This document shows, in pieces, positions 1 through 6,199 of a stretch of DNA of 6,681 nt; positions within the stretch are counted from its first letter, which is position 1, and each line of letters opens with the position of its first letter. Under the pieces are notes generated by a model. The model had not been told where the DNA came from. It did no database searches and saw only the letters and a list, made by a program, of their open reading frames with translations. The DNA is from JBHGBB01 sp041946755 (GTDB taxonomy: Bacteria; UBP4; UBA4092; JAOAEQ01), in assembly GCA_041946755.1 (NCBI GenBank), contig JBHGBB010000203.1:1-6681 (forward strand). The letters run 5' to 3'. The translations under genes and the position numbers were made by a program.

Positions 1-846
1 CTCCCGGACGCTCACGTTGAAGCACCAACTGCGATAAGCGTTATATTAGCAGGTGTGTTGTTAAAAATGGGAACTTATGGTATGTTAAGAATTAGCTTCC
101 CTATGTTTCCTGATGCTGTGCTTTATTTCCAATATGGATTAGCATTTATTGGAATGGTAAATATAATTTACGGTGCACTCTGTGCTATGGGTCAGCATGG
201 TATCGGCAAAAAGGATTTCAAAAAACTTATTGCATACTCAAGTGTTAGCCACATGGGTTATGTAGTTTTAGGTATGGCGGCGTTAAATACTCAAGGTATG
301 ATTGGTGCTGTTTTCCAAATGTTTAATCACGGAACAATTACAGCAATGCTCTTCATGATTGTAGGCGTTATATATGAAAGATCACATACCAGAGGACTTG
401 ATGAGTTTGGTGGCTTAGCAAACAAAATGCCTATCTATACTGGAATAACTACGGTTGCATTTTTTGCTGCTTTAGGTTTACCAGGTTTAAGTGGTTTCAT
501 CAGTGAAGCTTTTGTATTCCTCGGAGCATTTAATACATATCCAATAATTACTGTATTTAGTGGATTGGGAATTATTTTAGGAGCTGCTTATATGCTCTGG
601 ACTCTCCAAAAAATATTCTTTGGAAATTTACCTGAAAGATGGGCTGGTCCATGGGATCCTGAGAAGAAAAAATATCCAACTGATGATATTATGCCACTAG
701 AATTGACAGCTTTTGTTCCACTTGTAATTATAGTAATTTTCTTAGGAATTTATCCTGCACCAATGATTAATTTAATGTCTGCTTCAGTAAATCATCTTGT
801 AGACTTTATAAAAACAACTGGAGTAATGACTGCAGCAGGTTTTTAA
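1..846 (+). CDS. nuoM: NADH-quinone oxidoreductase subunit M, C-terminal part (5' end outside window)
   Basis: This is subunit M of respiratory complex I, an antiporter-like membrane subunit that moves protons across the inner membrane while NADH reduces quinone. The frame is open from base 1, giving 281 residues of a protein usually near 500, so the N-terminal half lies to the left. The ATG/GTG codons from position 55 are internal. The fragment opens with the family signature LPDAHVEAPTA followed by LLKMGTYG, which carries a conserved membrane lysine (fragment residue 22). Next come DFKKLIAYSSVSHMG (second lysine, residue 74), FNHG (histidine 110) and LGLPGLSGFISEAF (glutamate 169), all typical of the proton channel. 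Several hydrophobic helices follow. It ends with TAA, TGA, TAA, TAA in frame. All four arginines are AGA and nearly all prolines are CCA or CCT, unlike the next gene. In most nuo operons nuoN follows; here it does not. Confidence 0.95.
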   Translation, partial: LPDAHVEAPTAISVILAGVLLKMGTYGMLRISFPMFPDAVLYFQYGLAFIGMVNIIYGALCAMGQHGIGKKDFKKLIAYSSVSHMGYVVLGMAALNTQGMIGAVFQMFNHGTITAMLFMIVGVIYERSHTRGLDEFGGLANKMPIYTGITTVAFFAALGLPGLSGFISEAFVFLGAFNTYPIITVFSGLGIILGAAYMLWTLQKIFFGNLPERWAGPWDPEKKKYPTDDIMPLELTAFVPLVIIVIFLGIYPAPMINLMSASVNHLVDFIKTTGVMTAAGF

Positions 847-867
847 TGATAATAAATTTTTAAATAT

Positions 868-3855
868 TTGATAGATAATTACTTTGGCCGACAAATAGAC
901 CTAACCTTCCAGTTTCTCTCTAATAATATCAAACACGGCTGTTTTCCGTTCTGGACTCCGAACACTTTTTCCGGTTTTCCAATATATACCGACCCGCAAG
1001 CCGGATATTGTTATCCGATCCATCTAATATTATTCGGTCTATTTAGGCCGGAACGAGCATTCGGCTGGGATTTAGGGCTCCATCTCTTTTTCGCCGGGTG
1101 GTTAACCTATTTATTTCTGCGTCAGCTGGGAACAAAACGGCCGGCAGCTATCCTCAGCGGTATCTGTTTCATGTTCAGCGGATTCCTGGTCCCGAAACTT
1201 TTAATTCCGGCGTTAATCTTTTCCGCAATGTACCTTCCACTCATTTTGCTGGGTATCGAACGGTTATGCGCCAAACCACGGTTCGCAAACCTTGTATTAC
1301 TCGGTTTTGCAATCGCCTTCTTAATGCTAGCCGGGTATCCGCAATATGTGATGACAATACTGGTATTTAGTGCCATTTATACCATAGTGCGAATAGTTCA
1401 GCTTGGTATCCAATTCAATCGGAAAATTGAGTTCGGTAAAGGAACTCGATTATTAATTGCAATTTTATTCGGGCTATTTATCGGGATTATCGCTTGCCTA
1501 ATGCTGTTCACTTCAATCCCGCAATTAAAAAATTTAGTGCAAATTCCGGTATTTGTTTCCACTTGTAGTAAATCGCTCATTTTTATTCTTTTGTTAATCT
1601 GGGCGTTATCTATCAAACATATCATTTTGAATCGGAAGCTAATCTCGACTCTATTCGGCTATTTTATAATCGCGGTAATACTCGCCACATTATTAAGTGC
1701 CGTGTATTTATATCCTGCCTATGAATTATACCAGCATTCTAGCCGGGTAGGATTACCGACTTCGGAGTATATCAGTGGGATATATTTCTTTGAAAATATC
1801 AAATTGATTATTAAAGACCTATTTACCGGCTCGGGGATTATCGATTTCGAAATTAGCGGATATATCGGCTCAACACCATTCGTCATCTTGATTCTCGCAC
1901 TCGCACTCGGAATTATGCATATCCGGTTTAAAAAACATGCGGTTATGTTCTGGATTTTTATCGGATTATCCGGCTCGCTGGTTTTTTTAGATCCGGCTCT
2001 TACCGATTTGGTTTCGCAGCATGTGCCGATCGTAAACTATTTCTTTATCTATCATCGTTATTTATTAATTCTGGTGTTTGCTTTATCCGGGTTGGCGGGT
2101 TTCGCACTCCATAATATAACCGAATATATCGAAACCCAGAATCCGGTACAACTCGCGAATTTAAATTACCGATACCTGCTTTCCATCGCAGGAATCAGTA
2201 TTATCTTAGCGTTATTATTCAGTCTCTCAAATCAGCCGCAATTAATGATAAAAATCATACCGGCAGTTGGAATTGTACTAATCTATCTCCTCACTTCGGG
2301 GCAAGGATTGGTACGGATTATATTTCCCGCATCGATTATCCTGATTTCTTTAATTGAATTGTATCCGAAAACGGTAGGATATCCGATAACTTATATATAT
2401 CCCTCGCAATTATATCCGGCAAAAACCATTAATACGACTTTAAAAGAACGAGACCCAGAACCATATCGTATCGTTAGTATGCTATCAGAAAAAGTCGCTA
2501 TCCCCTATCAAACCGGAGCGATATCTTTTTTCCTGTTACCGAATGTAGCTTCGATATATGGGATTCGAGATGCTCAAGGATTCAATCCGGTTTTATTAAA
2601 AGAATATCGGGATTATATCGATATGCTCAATCAGGATCATCAGCAACTAACCTTATTTGCCGATAAAACCCATTATGCGATGATTAATACCACCGATTCG
2701 AGACTGCTCGATTTATTGAATGTTAAATATATTACTTCTCCTATTCCTTTGAATACCGAGAAACTCACCTTGTTATACAGCTCGAGTATTGTTAATCGGA
2801 ATTATCAGATACCAATATTCATCTATCGAAATAATGATTATCTCCCGAACGCATATATTGTTCATCAGGCAAAAGTATGCCGGAATATACATCAGACATT
2901 ATTGAATTTGACCAATCCGGAATTCGACCCGCAGGCGACGGTGATTCTAAACGAAAGTTTCGGAACCCTGGTAGAAAAACAGGAGAACTTGATTGGGAAA
3001 ACGAAAGTTCGGGCCCCGCGCGCAATTACGGTTATCAGTTCTCCGCAGACCGCAAGTATCCAGATCGATGGGAAAGAGATTTGCGATAATCAACCGGGAT
3101 TTAATATCGCGGTACTTAACCAATCAACTCATGATTTAGATGACTTAACGGTATTCAGTTCGCTATTAAGTGTAGCAACAACTTCTACTGAACGAAGTCC
3201 ATTAGCGGTTTATCTTGATGCGATACCAGCCGGTAAAATTGTGGTAATCGCCTGGAAAGGGGATACCGCTTCTTTTCTGATGACCGAAGATATTGTCTCG
3301 ACCTTACAGTCTCTCGGTGCTGTCCCGGACAAATTTCATGGGAATACTCTAGCCTTAATCGGTGTTAAAGGAGCTAATCCGGGAGAAGCAATGCAATCGA
3401 CATTCACTCCAACCGCAGAATTAGCAGTACCTTATCCGATCGATATTGTTTATCGATTTGATGAAAAGAAACTGATATTACCCGAACCGGGGAATACTGA
3501 AGATACCGCTAAGTTCGAACCGCAAGTCACTATCATCCATTCACAGGTTAATACGATTAAATATGCGCCAAACCAAATCAAATATCAGGCGATTTTATTC
3601 CAACCGGGATTTTTGGTATTAAGTGAACTCGATTATCCCGGCTGGGTAGCGTTCGTTGATGGCAAGCCGACCCGGATACTTAAGGCTAACGGGATATTTA
3701 AAACAGTATTTCTCAATCCAGGGAAACATCAGGTCGAACTACGATTTATTCCTATGAAATTCTGGTACGGGTTGATTATTACTGGAATAACTTTATTAAC
3801 GCTGATTATTATCGGTATTATAAGACTAAGAAAGCAGAGAAGAATAGAGGCTTAA
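868..3855 (+). CDS. YfhO-type multi-pass membrane protein, probable GT-C glycosyltransferase, with ILEI-like domain; N-terminus apparently missing
   Basis: Seen: 995 residues. The region around residues 26-50 (FPFWTPNTFSGFPIYTDPQAG) matches the family pattern LPLWNP..GGxP..DPQAG. Many hydrophobic segments lie between about 68 and 500, followed by a long extracytoplasmic region (about 505-960). A C-terminal helix (about 964-985) and a basic tail RLRKQRR close the protein. The block LSELDYPGWVAFVDGKP (918-934), with PGKHQVELRF after it, is the usual YfhO C-terminal beta domain. Known: YfhO-family proteins are linked to glycosylation of surface polymers such as lipoteichoic acid. Inferred: a lipid-linked sugar transferase whose acceptor is unknown. 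Residues about 728-838 read as an added ILEI/FAM3-type domain. Oddities: the first membrane helix normally ahead of the DPQAG region is absent. The frame reaches back only to 856, and the only usable start is TTG at 868 with no ribosome binding site. CCG and CGN codons dominate, unlike nuoM. The family call is firm; the start and intactness are doubtful. Confidence 0.82.
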   Translation: MIDNYFGRQIDLTFQFLSNNIKHGCFPFWTPNTFSGFPIYTDPQAGYCYPIHLILFGLFRPERAFGWDLGLHLFFAGWLTYLFLRQLGTKRPAAILSGICFMFSGFLVPKLLIPALIFSAMYLPLILLGIERLCAKPRFANLVLLGFAIAFLMLAGYPQYVMTILVFSAIYTIVRIVQLGIQFNRKIEFGKGTRLLIAILFGLFIGIIACLMLFTSIPQLKNLVQIPVFVSTCSKSLIFILLLIWALSIKHIILNRKLISTLFGYFIIAVILATLLSAVYLYPAYELYQHSSRVGLPTSEYISGIYFFENIKLIIKDLFTGSGIIDFEISGYIGSTPFVILILALALGIMHIRFKKHAVMFWIFIGLSGSLVFLDPALTDLVSQHVPIVNYFFIYHRYLLILVFALSGLAGFALHNITEYIETQNPVQLANLNYRYLLSIAGISIILALLFSLSNQPQLMIKIIPAVGIVLIYLLTSGQGLVRIIFPASIILISLIELYPKTVGYPITYIYPSQLYPAKTINTTLKERDPEPYRIVSMLSEKVAIPYQTGAISFFLLPNVASIYGIRDAQGFNPVLLKEYRDYIDMLNQDHQQLTLFADKTHYAMINTTDSRLLDLLNVKYITSPIPLNTEKLTLLYSSSIVNRNYQIPIFIYRNNDYLPNAYIVHQAKVCRNIHQTLLNLTNPEFDPQATVILNESFGTLVEKQENLIGKTKVRAPRAITVISSPQTASIQIDGKEICDNQPGFNIAVLNQSTHDLDDLTVFSSLLSVATTSTERSPLAVYLDAIPAGKIVVIAWKGDTASFLMTEDIVSTLQSLGAVPDKFHGNTLALIGVKGANPGEAMQSTFTPTAELAVPYPIDIVYRFDEKKLILPEPGNTEDTAKFEPQVTIIHSQVNTIKYAPNQIKYQAILFQPGFLVLSELDYPGWVAFVDGKPTRILKANGIFKTVFLNPGKHQVELRFIPMKFWYGLIITGITLLTLIIIGIIRLRKQRRIEA
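3049..3381 (+). other. ILEI/FAM3-like domain inside the YfhO-type protein
   Basis: Residues about 728-838 of the membrane protein show the order of motifs known from the ILEI/FAM3 domain. First comes a strand, ASIQIDGKEIC. GFNIAVLNQSTHDL follows, matching the FAM3 pattern of GINI or GFN, hydrophobics and an N or D turn. Then come AIPAGKIVVIAWKGDTASF (the phrase on limits of time or size plus a D-x-S/A turn), VSTLQSLGAV, and finally LALIGVKGANPGEAMQ, like the SWALIGxKG ending. In animals this fold occurs in FAM3 proteins and in the stem of POMGNT1, where it binds sugar. Here it lies on the extracytoplasmic side, so a glycan-binding role is a reasonable inference. The assignment comes from motif recall, not a profile search. 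Confidence 0.72.
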
Positions 3856-3893
3856 TATTTATTGGAATTTTGGAGCTTAAGATTTAGATTTTC

Positions 3894-3933
3894 TTTTCAT
3901 TTCAAACAAGTATAAACTTGTTTGAAATGAAAA
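3894..3933. terminator. Perfect 17-bp inverted repeat between convergent YfhO-type gene and rnpB; possible bidirectional terminator or processing hairpin
   Basis: The left arm TTTTCATTTCAAACAAG (3894-3910) and right arm CTTGTTTGAAATGAAAA (3917-3933) are exact reverse complements around the 6-base loop TATAAA. The position, 38 bases after the YfhO-type stop and 2 bases beyond the 3' end of RNase P RNA, suits a shared terminator for two convergent genes. However, the stem is AT-rich and no U-tract follows on either strand, so it is not a canonical intrinsic terminator. It could instead direct 3' trimming of the RNase P RNA precursor. Confidence 0.55.
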
Positions 3934-3935
3934 GC

Positions 3936-4311
3936 AGCAGGTCTATAAGCCGGATTCTGTATTCAGTCTATTCGACTGAATGATAACCATTTCTCTAGGT
4001 TCGATATTGCTATCGAACTCAAGCGACCTAACCCGAGAAGTTGGTCGAATCGACTACGAGCGGGACCACTCTCCTTCTCCTATTTGGTCTTGCTTCAGGT
4101 GGGGTTTACCGAGCCATTCTTGTCACCAAGAATGCGGTGAGCTCTTACCTCGCCTTTTCACCATTTCCAATCGACCGAAGTCGGTTGGTTGTGTGTTTTC
4201 TGTGGCACTTTCCCTTGGGTTACCCCAGGTCGCGGTTAGCGACCACCTTGCCCTATGAAGTCCGGACTTTCCTCTCCAGTCTATTCGACTACAGCGGTCA
4301 TCCGACCTGCT
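3936..4311 (-). ncRNA. rnpB: RNase P RNA, bacterial class A
   Basis: This is the catalytic RNA of RNase P, which removes 5' leaders from tRNA precursors. On the minus strand the conserved blocks appear in order. GAGGAAAGTCCGGA (region I, within 4261-4277) is followed by AGGGAAAGTGCCACAGAAA. AGGTAAGAGC comes next, then GGTAAACCCCACC (4098-4110), the L15 loop whose GGU pairs with the tRNA CCA end. GCAAGACCAAATAGG follows, and ACAGAATCCGGCTTATA (3944-3960, region V) comes last. The ends are set by helix P1: AGCAGGTC at the 5' end (4304-4311) pairs fully with GACCTGCT at the 3' end (3936-3943). The resulting length of 376 nt is close to the 377 nt of E. coli. Recognisable hairpins include P18 with a GCAA tetraloop (3999-4018), P14 with a GTGA loop (4115-4134) and P12 with a TTCG loop (around 4175-4180). 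Short open frames across this stretch are not genes. Confidence 0.97.
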
Positions 4312-4348
4312 TAATTTATCAAAGAACATGAACAATATCTCATATACC

Positions 4349-4377
4349 AGTATCTTTATTTTACCATATTTTGTCAA
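4349..4377 (-). promoter_or_regulatory. Sigma70-type promoter of rnpB
   Basis: Reading the minus strand, a consensus -35 box TTGACA (4372-4377) is followed by a 17-base spacer and the -10-like GATACT (4349-4354, four of six matches to TATAAT). Transcription would start near 4342, about 30 bases before the mature RNase P RNA 5' end at about 4311. That implies a short leader which is removed. The perfect -35 box and ideal spacing, placed just ahead of a strongly expressed RNA, support the call. Confidence 0.65.
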
Positions 4378-4414
4378 ATTCAATAAGAATATGTTATCAT
4401 TAACCATATTTTGT
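4363..4414. repeat. 12-bp direct repeat, 40-bp period, in divergent promoter region
   Basis: ACCATATTTTGT occurs exactly at 4363-4374 and again at 4403-4414, so equivalent bases are 40 bp apart, close to four helical turns. The first copy overlaps the spacer and -35 box of the rnpB promoter. The second lies roughly where the -35 of a plus-strand promoter for the radical SAM gene would fall. The two copies could be binding sites for one regulator acting on both directions. Chance duplication in AT-rich DNA is possible but less likely at 12 bases. Confidence 0.5.
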
Positions 4415-4429
4415 ATTTGAATAATTCAA

Positions 4430-4435
4430 TATAAT
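4430..4435 (+). promoter_or_regulatory. Candidate -10 box of radical SAM gene
   Basis: A perfect TATAAT lies 12 bases before the ATG at 4448. It would place the transcription start about 6 bases ahead of that codon, giving an almost leaderless mRNA. This agrees with the absence of any Shine-Dalgarno sequence there. No good -35 box sits 16-18 bases upstream; only T-rich sequence is found. TATAAT can arise by chance in such AT-rich DNA, so this is tentative. Confidence 0.35.
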
Positions 4436-4447
4436 GCATGGTATATT

Positions 4448-5680
4448 ATGGGCATACTTAAGCAGCTGCACTCGAATTTACAAAAGAGTAGATTTCTCTA
4501 CTTACAAGCAGCAGGAATGGTTTCCGGAAGAAAGGCATTTTGTGGGCCTTGGCTGATTCAAATCGATTTAACCAATGCTTGTAACAACATTTGTTTAGCC
4601 TGCTGGGCTCGATCTCCCTTATTACATAATGAAGAAGAGCGGAAAGATTGGGAAAACTGGCATCTCCCGGTCGATTTGGTTTTAAAGGTGTTAGATGAAC
4701 TCCATCAGTTAGGTACTAGGCGGATTTGGTTTGCCGGTGGTGGTGAACCATTTTACTATCCAGATATTTTCAAGGTGCTGAGAAAAACCGCGGAATATGG
4801 TATTGCGCCGCATATAACCACTAATTTTACTTTGCCGACCTTACCCGACCTACAGCAATTATTCGAACTACAGGTTCCCCAATTAACCACCAGTATTTGG
4901 GCGGGTAATGCCGAAACCTATATTCGGCTTCATCCCGGTCGAACCAAAGAAGATTTCCAGATGATATGTGACCGATTCCGGTTCTTGGTTGACCTGAAAC
5001 GCAAGTATCGGAAACCTTACCCACGAATTCATATTTATGATGTTATTCTGAAAGAGAATTATCGGGAATTAATGGATATGTATCAATTTGCTATTAAGAT
5101 GGAAGTAGATTCGTTCCAATATCAGATGGTAGATATTGTTGACGGTAAGACCGATAGTTTAGCGTTATCGCCTGATGAATTGACCGAAATCGCACACATT
5201 ATGGAATCAGTTGAACGGGAAATAAATAACCGACAGAAACAGGGATTATATAAGCCGGAATTGCGGTATGCAGAACAATTTAAGCGCCGGTTTAGTAGTC
5301 CGACCGCATCGCTAGGGAAATATGACCAACCGGTTATTGATACCCTACCCTGTTATGCCGGCTGGTATTTCTCTCGGATTCTAGCCAATGGCGATGTAGT
5401 CGGATGTTTAGGCACCAACACCAAAATCGGCAGTATATATCAGGATACATTCCGTGATATCTGGGTATCCCCGGGACAAACTGAATTCCGGAAACGGTAT
5501 CAAGAATCAAAATCCTCGCCATATTATGCAGACCGGAAATGTTTAAAAAGTTGCGACCATAGTGCTCATAACATTCGGGTAAATCGGATTCTCAATAAAA
5601 TCCCGAAACCAATCGGAAAACTATGTTTTCCGAATCCGATAACCAACGCCATAACTAGTCGAAATATGAAATCGAGATAG
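4448..5680 (+). CDS. Radical SAM protein with C-terminal SPASM/Twitch-like cysteine region
   Basis: This 410-residue cytosolic enzyme belongs to the radical SAM superfamily. It would use a [4Fe-4S] cluster to cleave S-adenosylmethionine and start radical chemistry. The cluster motif is CNNICLAC (C45, C49, C52), the canonical CX3CX2C, inside the typical context IDLTNACNNIC. GGGEP (97-101) is the SAM-binding glycine motif. TTNFTLP (124-130) and TTSIWAG (147-153) are later barrel strands. The C-terminal region has C302, then GDVVGC (C320), then CLKSC (C365, C369), plus C393. This resembles a SPASM or shorter Twitch domain that binds an auxiliary cluster. Such proteins modify peptides, sugars or enzymes. 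No short precursor peptide gene lies nearby, so the substrate is unknown. The ATG at 4448 has no ribosome binding site; an in-frame stop at 4418 rules out a start much further upstream. Codon use resembles the YfhO-type gene and tspO. It probably leads an operon with tspO. Confidence 0.9.
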   Translation: MGILKQLHSNLQKSRFLYLQAAGMVSGRKAFCGPWLIQIDLTNACNNICLACWARSPLLHNEEERKDWENWHLPVDLVLKVLDELHQLGTRRIWFAGGGEPFYYPDIFKVLRKTAEYGIAPHITTNFTLPTLPDLQQLFELQVPQLTTSIWAGNAETYIRLHPGRTKEDFQMICDRFRFLVDLKRKYRKPYPRIHIYDVILKENYRELMDMYQFAIKMEVDSFQYQMVDIVDGKTDSLALSPDELTEIAHIMESVEREINNRQKQGLYKPELRYAEQFKRRFSSPTASLGKYDQPVIDTLPCYAGWYFSRILANGDVVGCLGTNTKIGSIYQDTFRDIWVSPGQTEFRKRYQESKSSPYYADRKCLKSCDHSAHNIRVNRILNKIPKPIGKLCFPNPITNAITSRNMKSR

Positions 5681-5707
5681 CCTATAATAATTATCGGGAT
5701 CAAAGTT

Positions 5708-6184
5708 ATGGATAATATTAAAATCATCAAATTGATTATTAGTATCGTAATCTGTTTATCAGCTGGAATTATCGGGGCTTTTTTCACCCAACCGGCTATT
5801 CCTACCTGGTATGCAACTCTAAATAGACCTGCATTTAGTCCGCCGAATTGGATTTTTGGTCCGGTATGGACTTTTCTTTATATCACCATGGGAATAGCGG
5901 CTTTCCTTATCTGGCAGAAAGGATTGAAGTATACCCCGGCTAAACTCGCGATAACCGTTTTTATCATTCAACTGATTTTAAATAGTATCTGGTCGATAGC
6001 ATTTTTCGGATTTAAATCTCCCCTTGCCGGATTAGTGGTTCTTATTCTTTTATGGATAGCAATTCTAGCAACGATTATTACCTTTTATAAAATATCTACT
6101 TGGGCTGCAATTCTCCTGATTCCCTATATTCTTTGGGTTAGTTTTGCCGGGATTTTAAATTATGCGATAATTAAATTAAATTAA
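5708..6184 (+). CDS. tspO: TspO/MBR family protein (tryptophan-rich sensory protein)
   Basis: TspO is a five-helix membrane protein, the bacterial relative of the mitochondrial translocator protein. It binds porphyrins and is tied to tetrapyrrole and stress responses. The 158 residues match the usual family length. Family motifs run in order: WYATLNRPAFSPPNWIFGPVW (34-54), LYITMGIAAFLIW (57-69), IQLILNSIW (87-95, with Q88 and N92 in the usual ligand pocket), AFFGFKSP (98-105) and PYILWVSFAGILNY (139-152). The alanine in the FAxxLNY motif corresponds to the site of the human A147T variant. Eight tryptophans are present. Five hydrophobic segments are visible, at about 8-28, 50-70, 80-100, 107-126 and 132-153. 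The ATG at 5708 lies 27 bases after the radical SAM stop, with a weak GGGA (5696-5699) eight bases upstream. It is likely co-transcribed with its upstream neighbour. The link between TspO and the radical SAM enzyme is unproven. Confidence 0.95.
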   Translation: MDNIKIIKLIISIVICLSAGIIGAFFTQPAIPTWYATLNRPAFSPPNWIFGPVWTFLYITMGIAAFLIWQKGLKYTPAKLAITVFIIQLILNSIWSIAFFGFKSPLAGLVVLILLWIAILATIITFYKISTWAAILLIPYILWVSFAGILNYAIIKLN

Positions 6185-6199
6185 AAAAAATATTTAGCA

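Noticed and set aside
55..60. A GTG start for nuoM at position 55
   Set aside because: The same frame is open back to base 1 and encodes the conserved nuoM block LPDAHVEAPTA, so this is an internal codon of a gene entering from the left.
844..867. An N-terminal membrane helix of the YfhO-type protein encoded upstream in another frame (simple frameshift)
   Set aside because: The bases upstream encode the intact nuoM C-terminus and only about 20 noncoding bases remain, so there is no room for the missing helix.
1098..3089. Several short open frames on both strands inside the YfhO-type gene
   Set aside because: The 995-residue frame contains clear YfhO family motifs and membrane helices throughout. 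The others are shadows without recognisable domains or start signals.
3980..4407. Three open frames of about 92-96 codons on both strands
   Set aside because: They lie almost wholly on the RNase P RNA gene, whose conserved blocks and paired ends explain the sequence. Their translations show no protein character.
4827..5787. Minus-strand open frames overlapping the radical SAM gene and the start of tspO
   Set aside because: The plus-strand frames carry diagnostic motifs (CX3CX2C, GGGEP, TspO signatures). The minus-strand products look like antisense translation.
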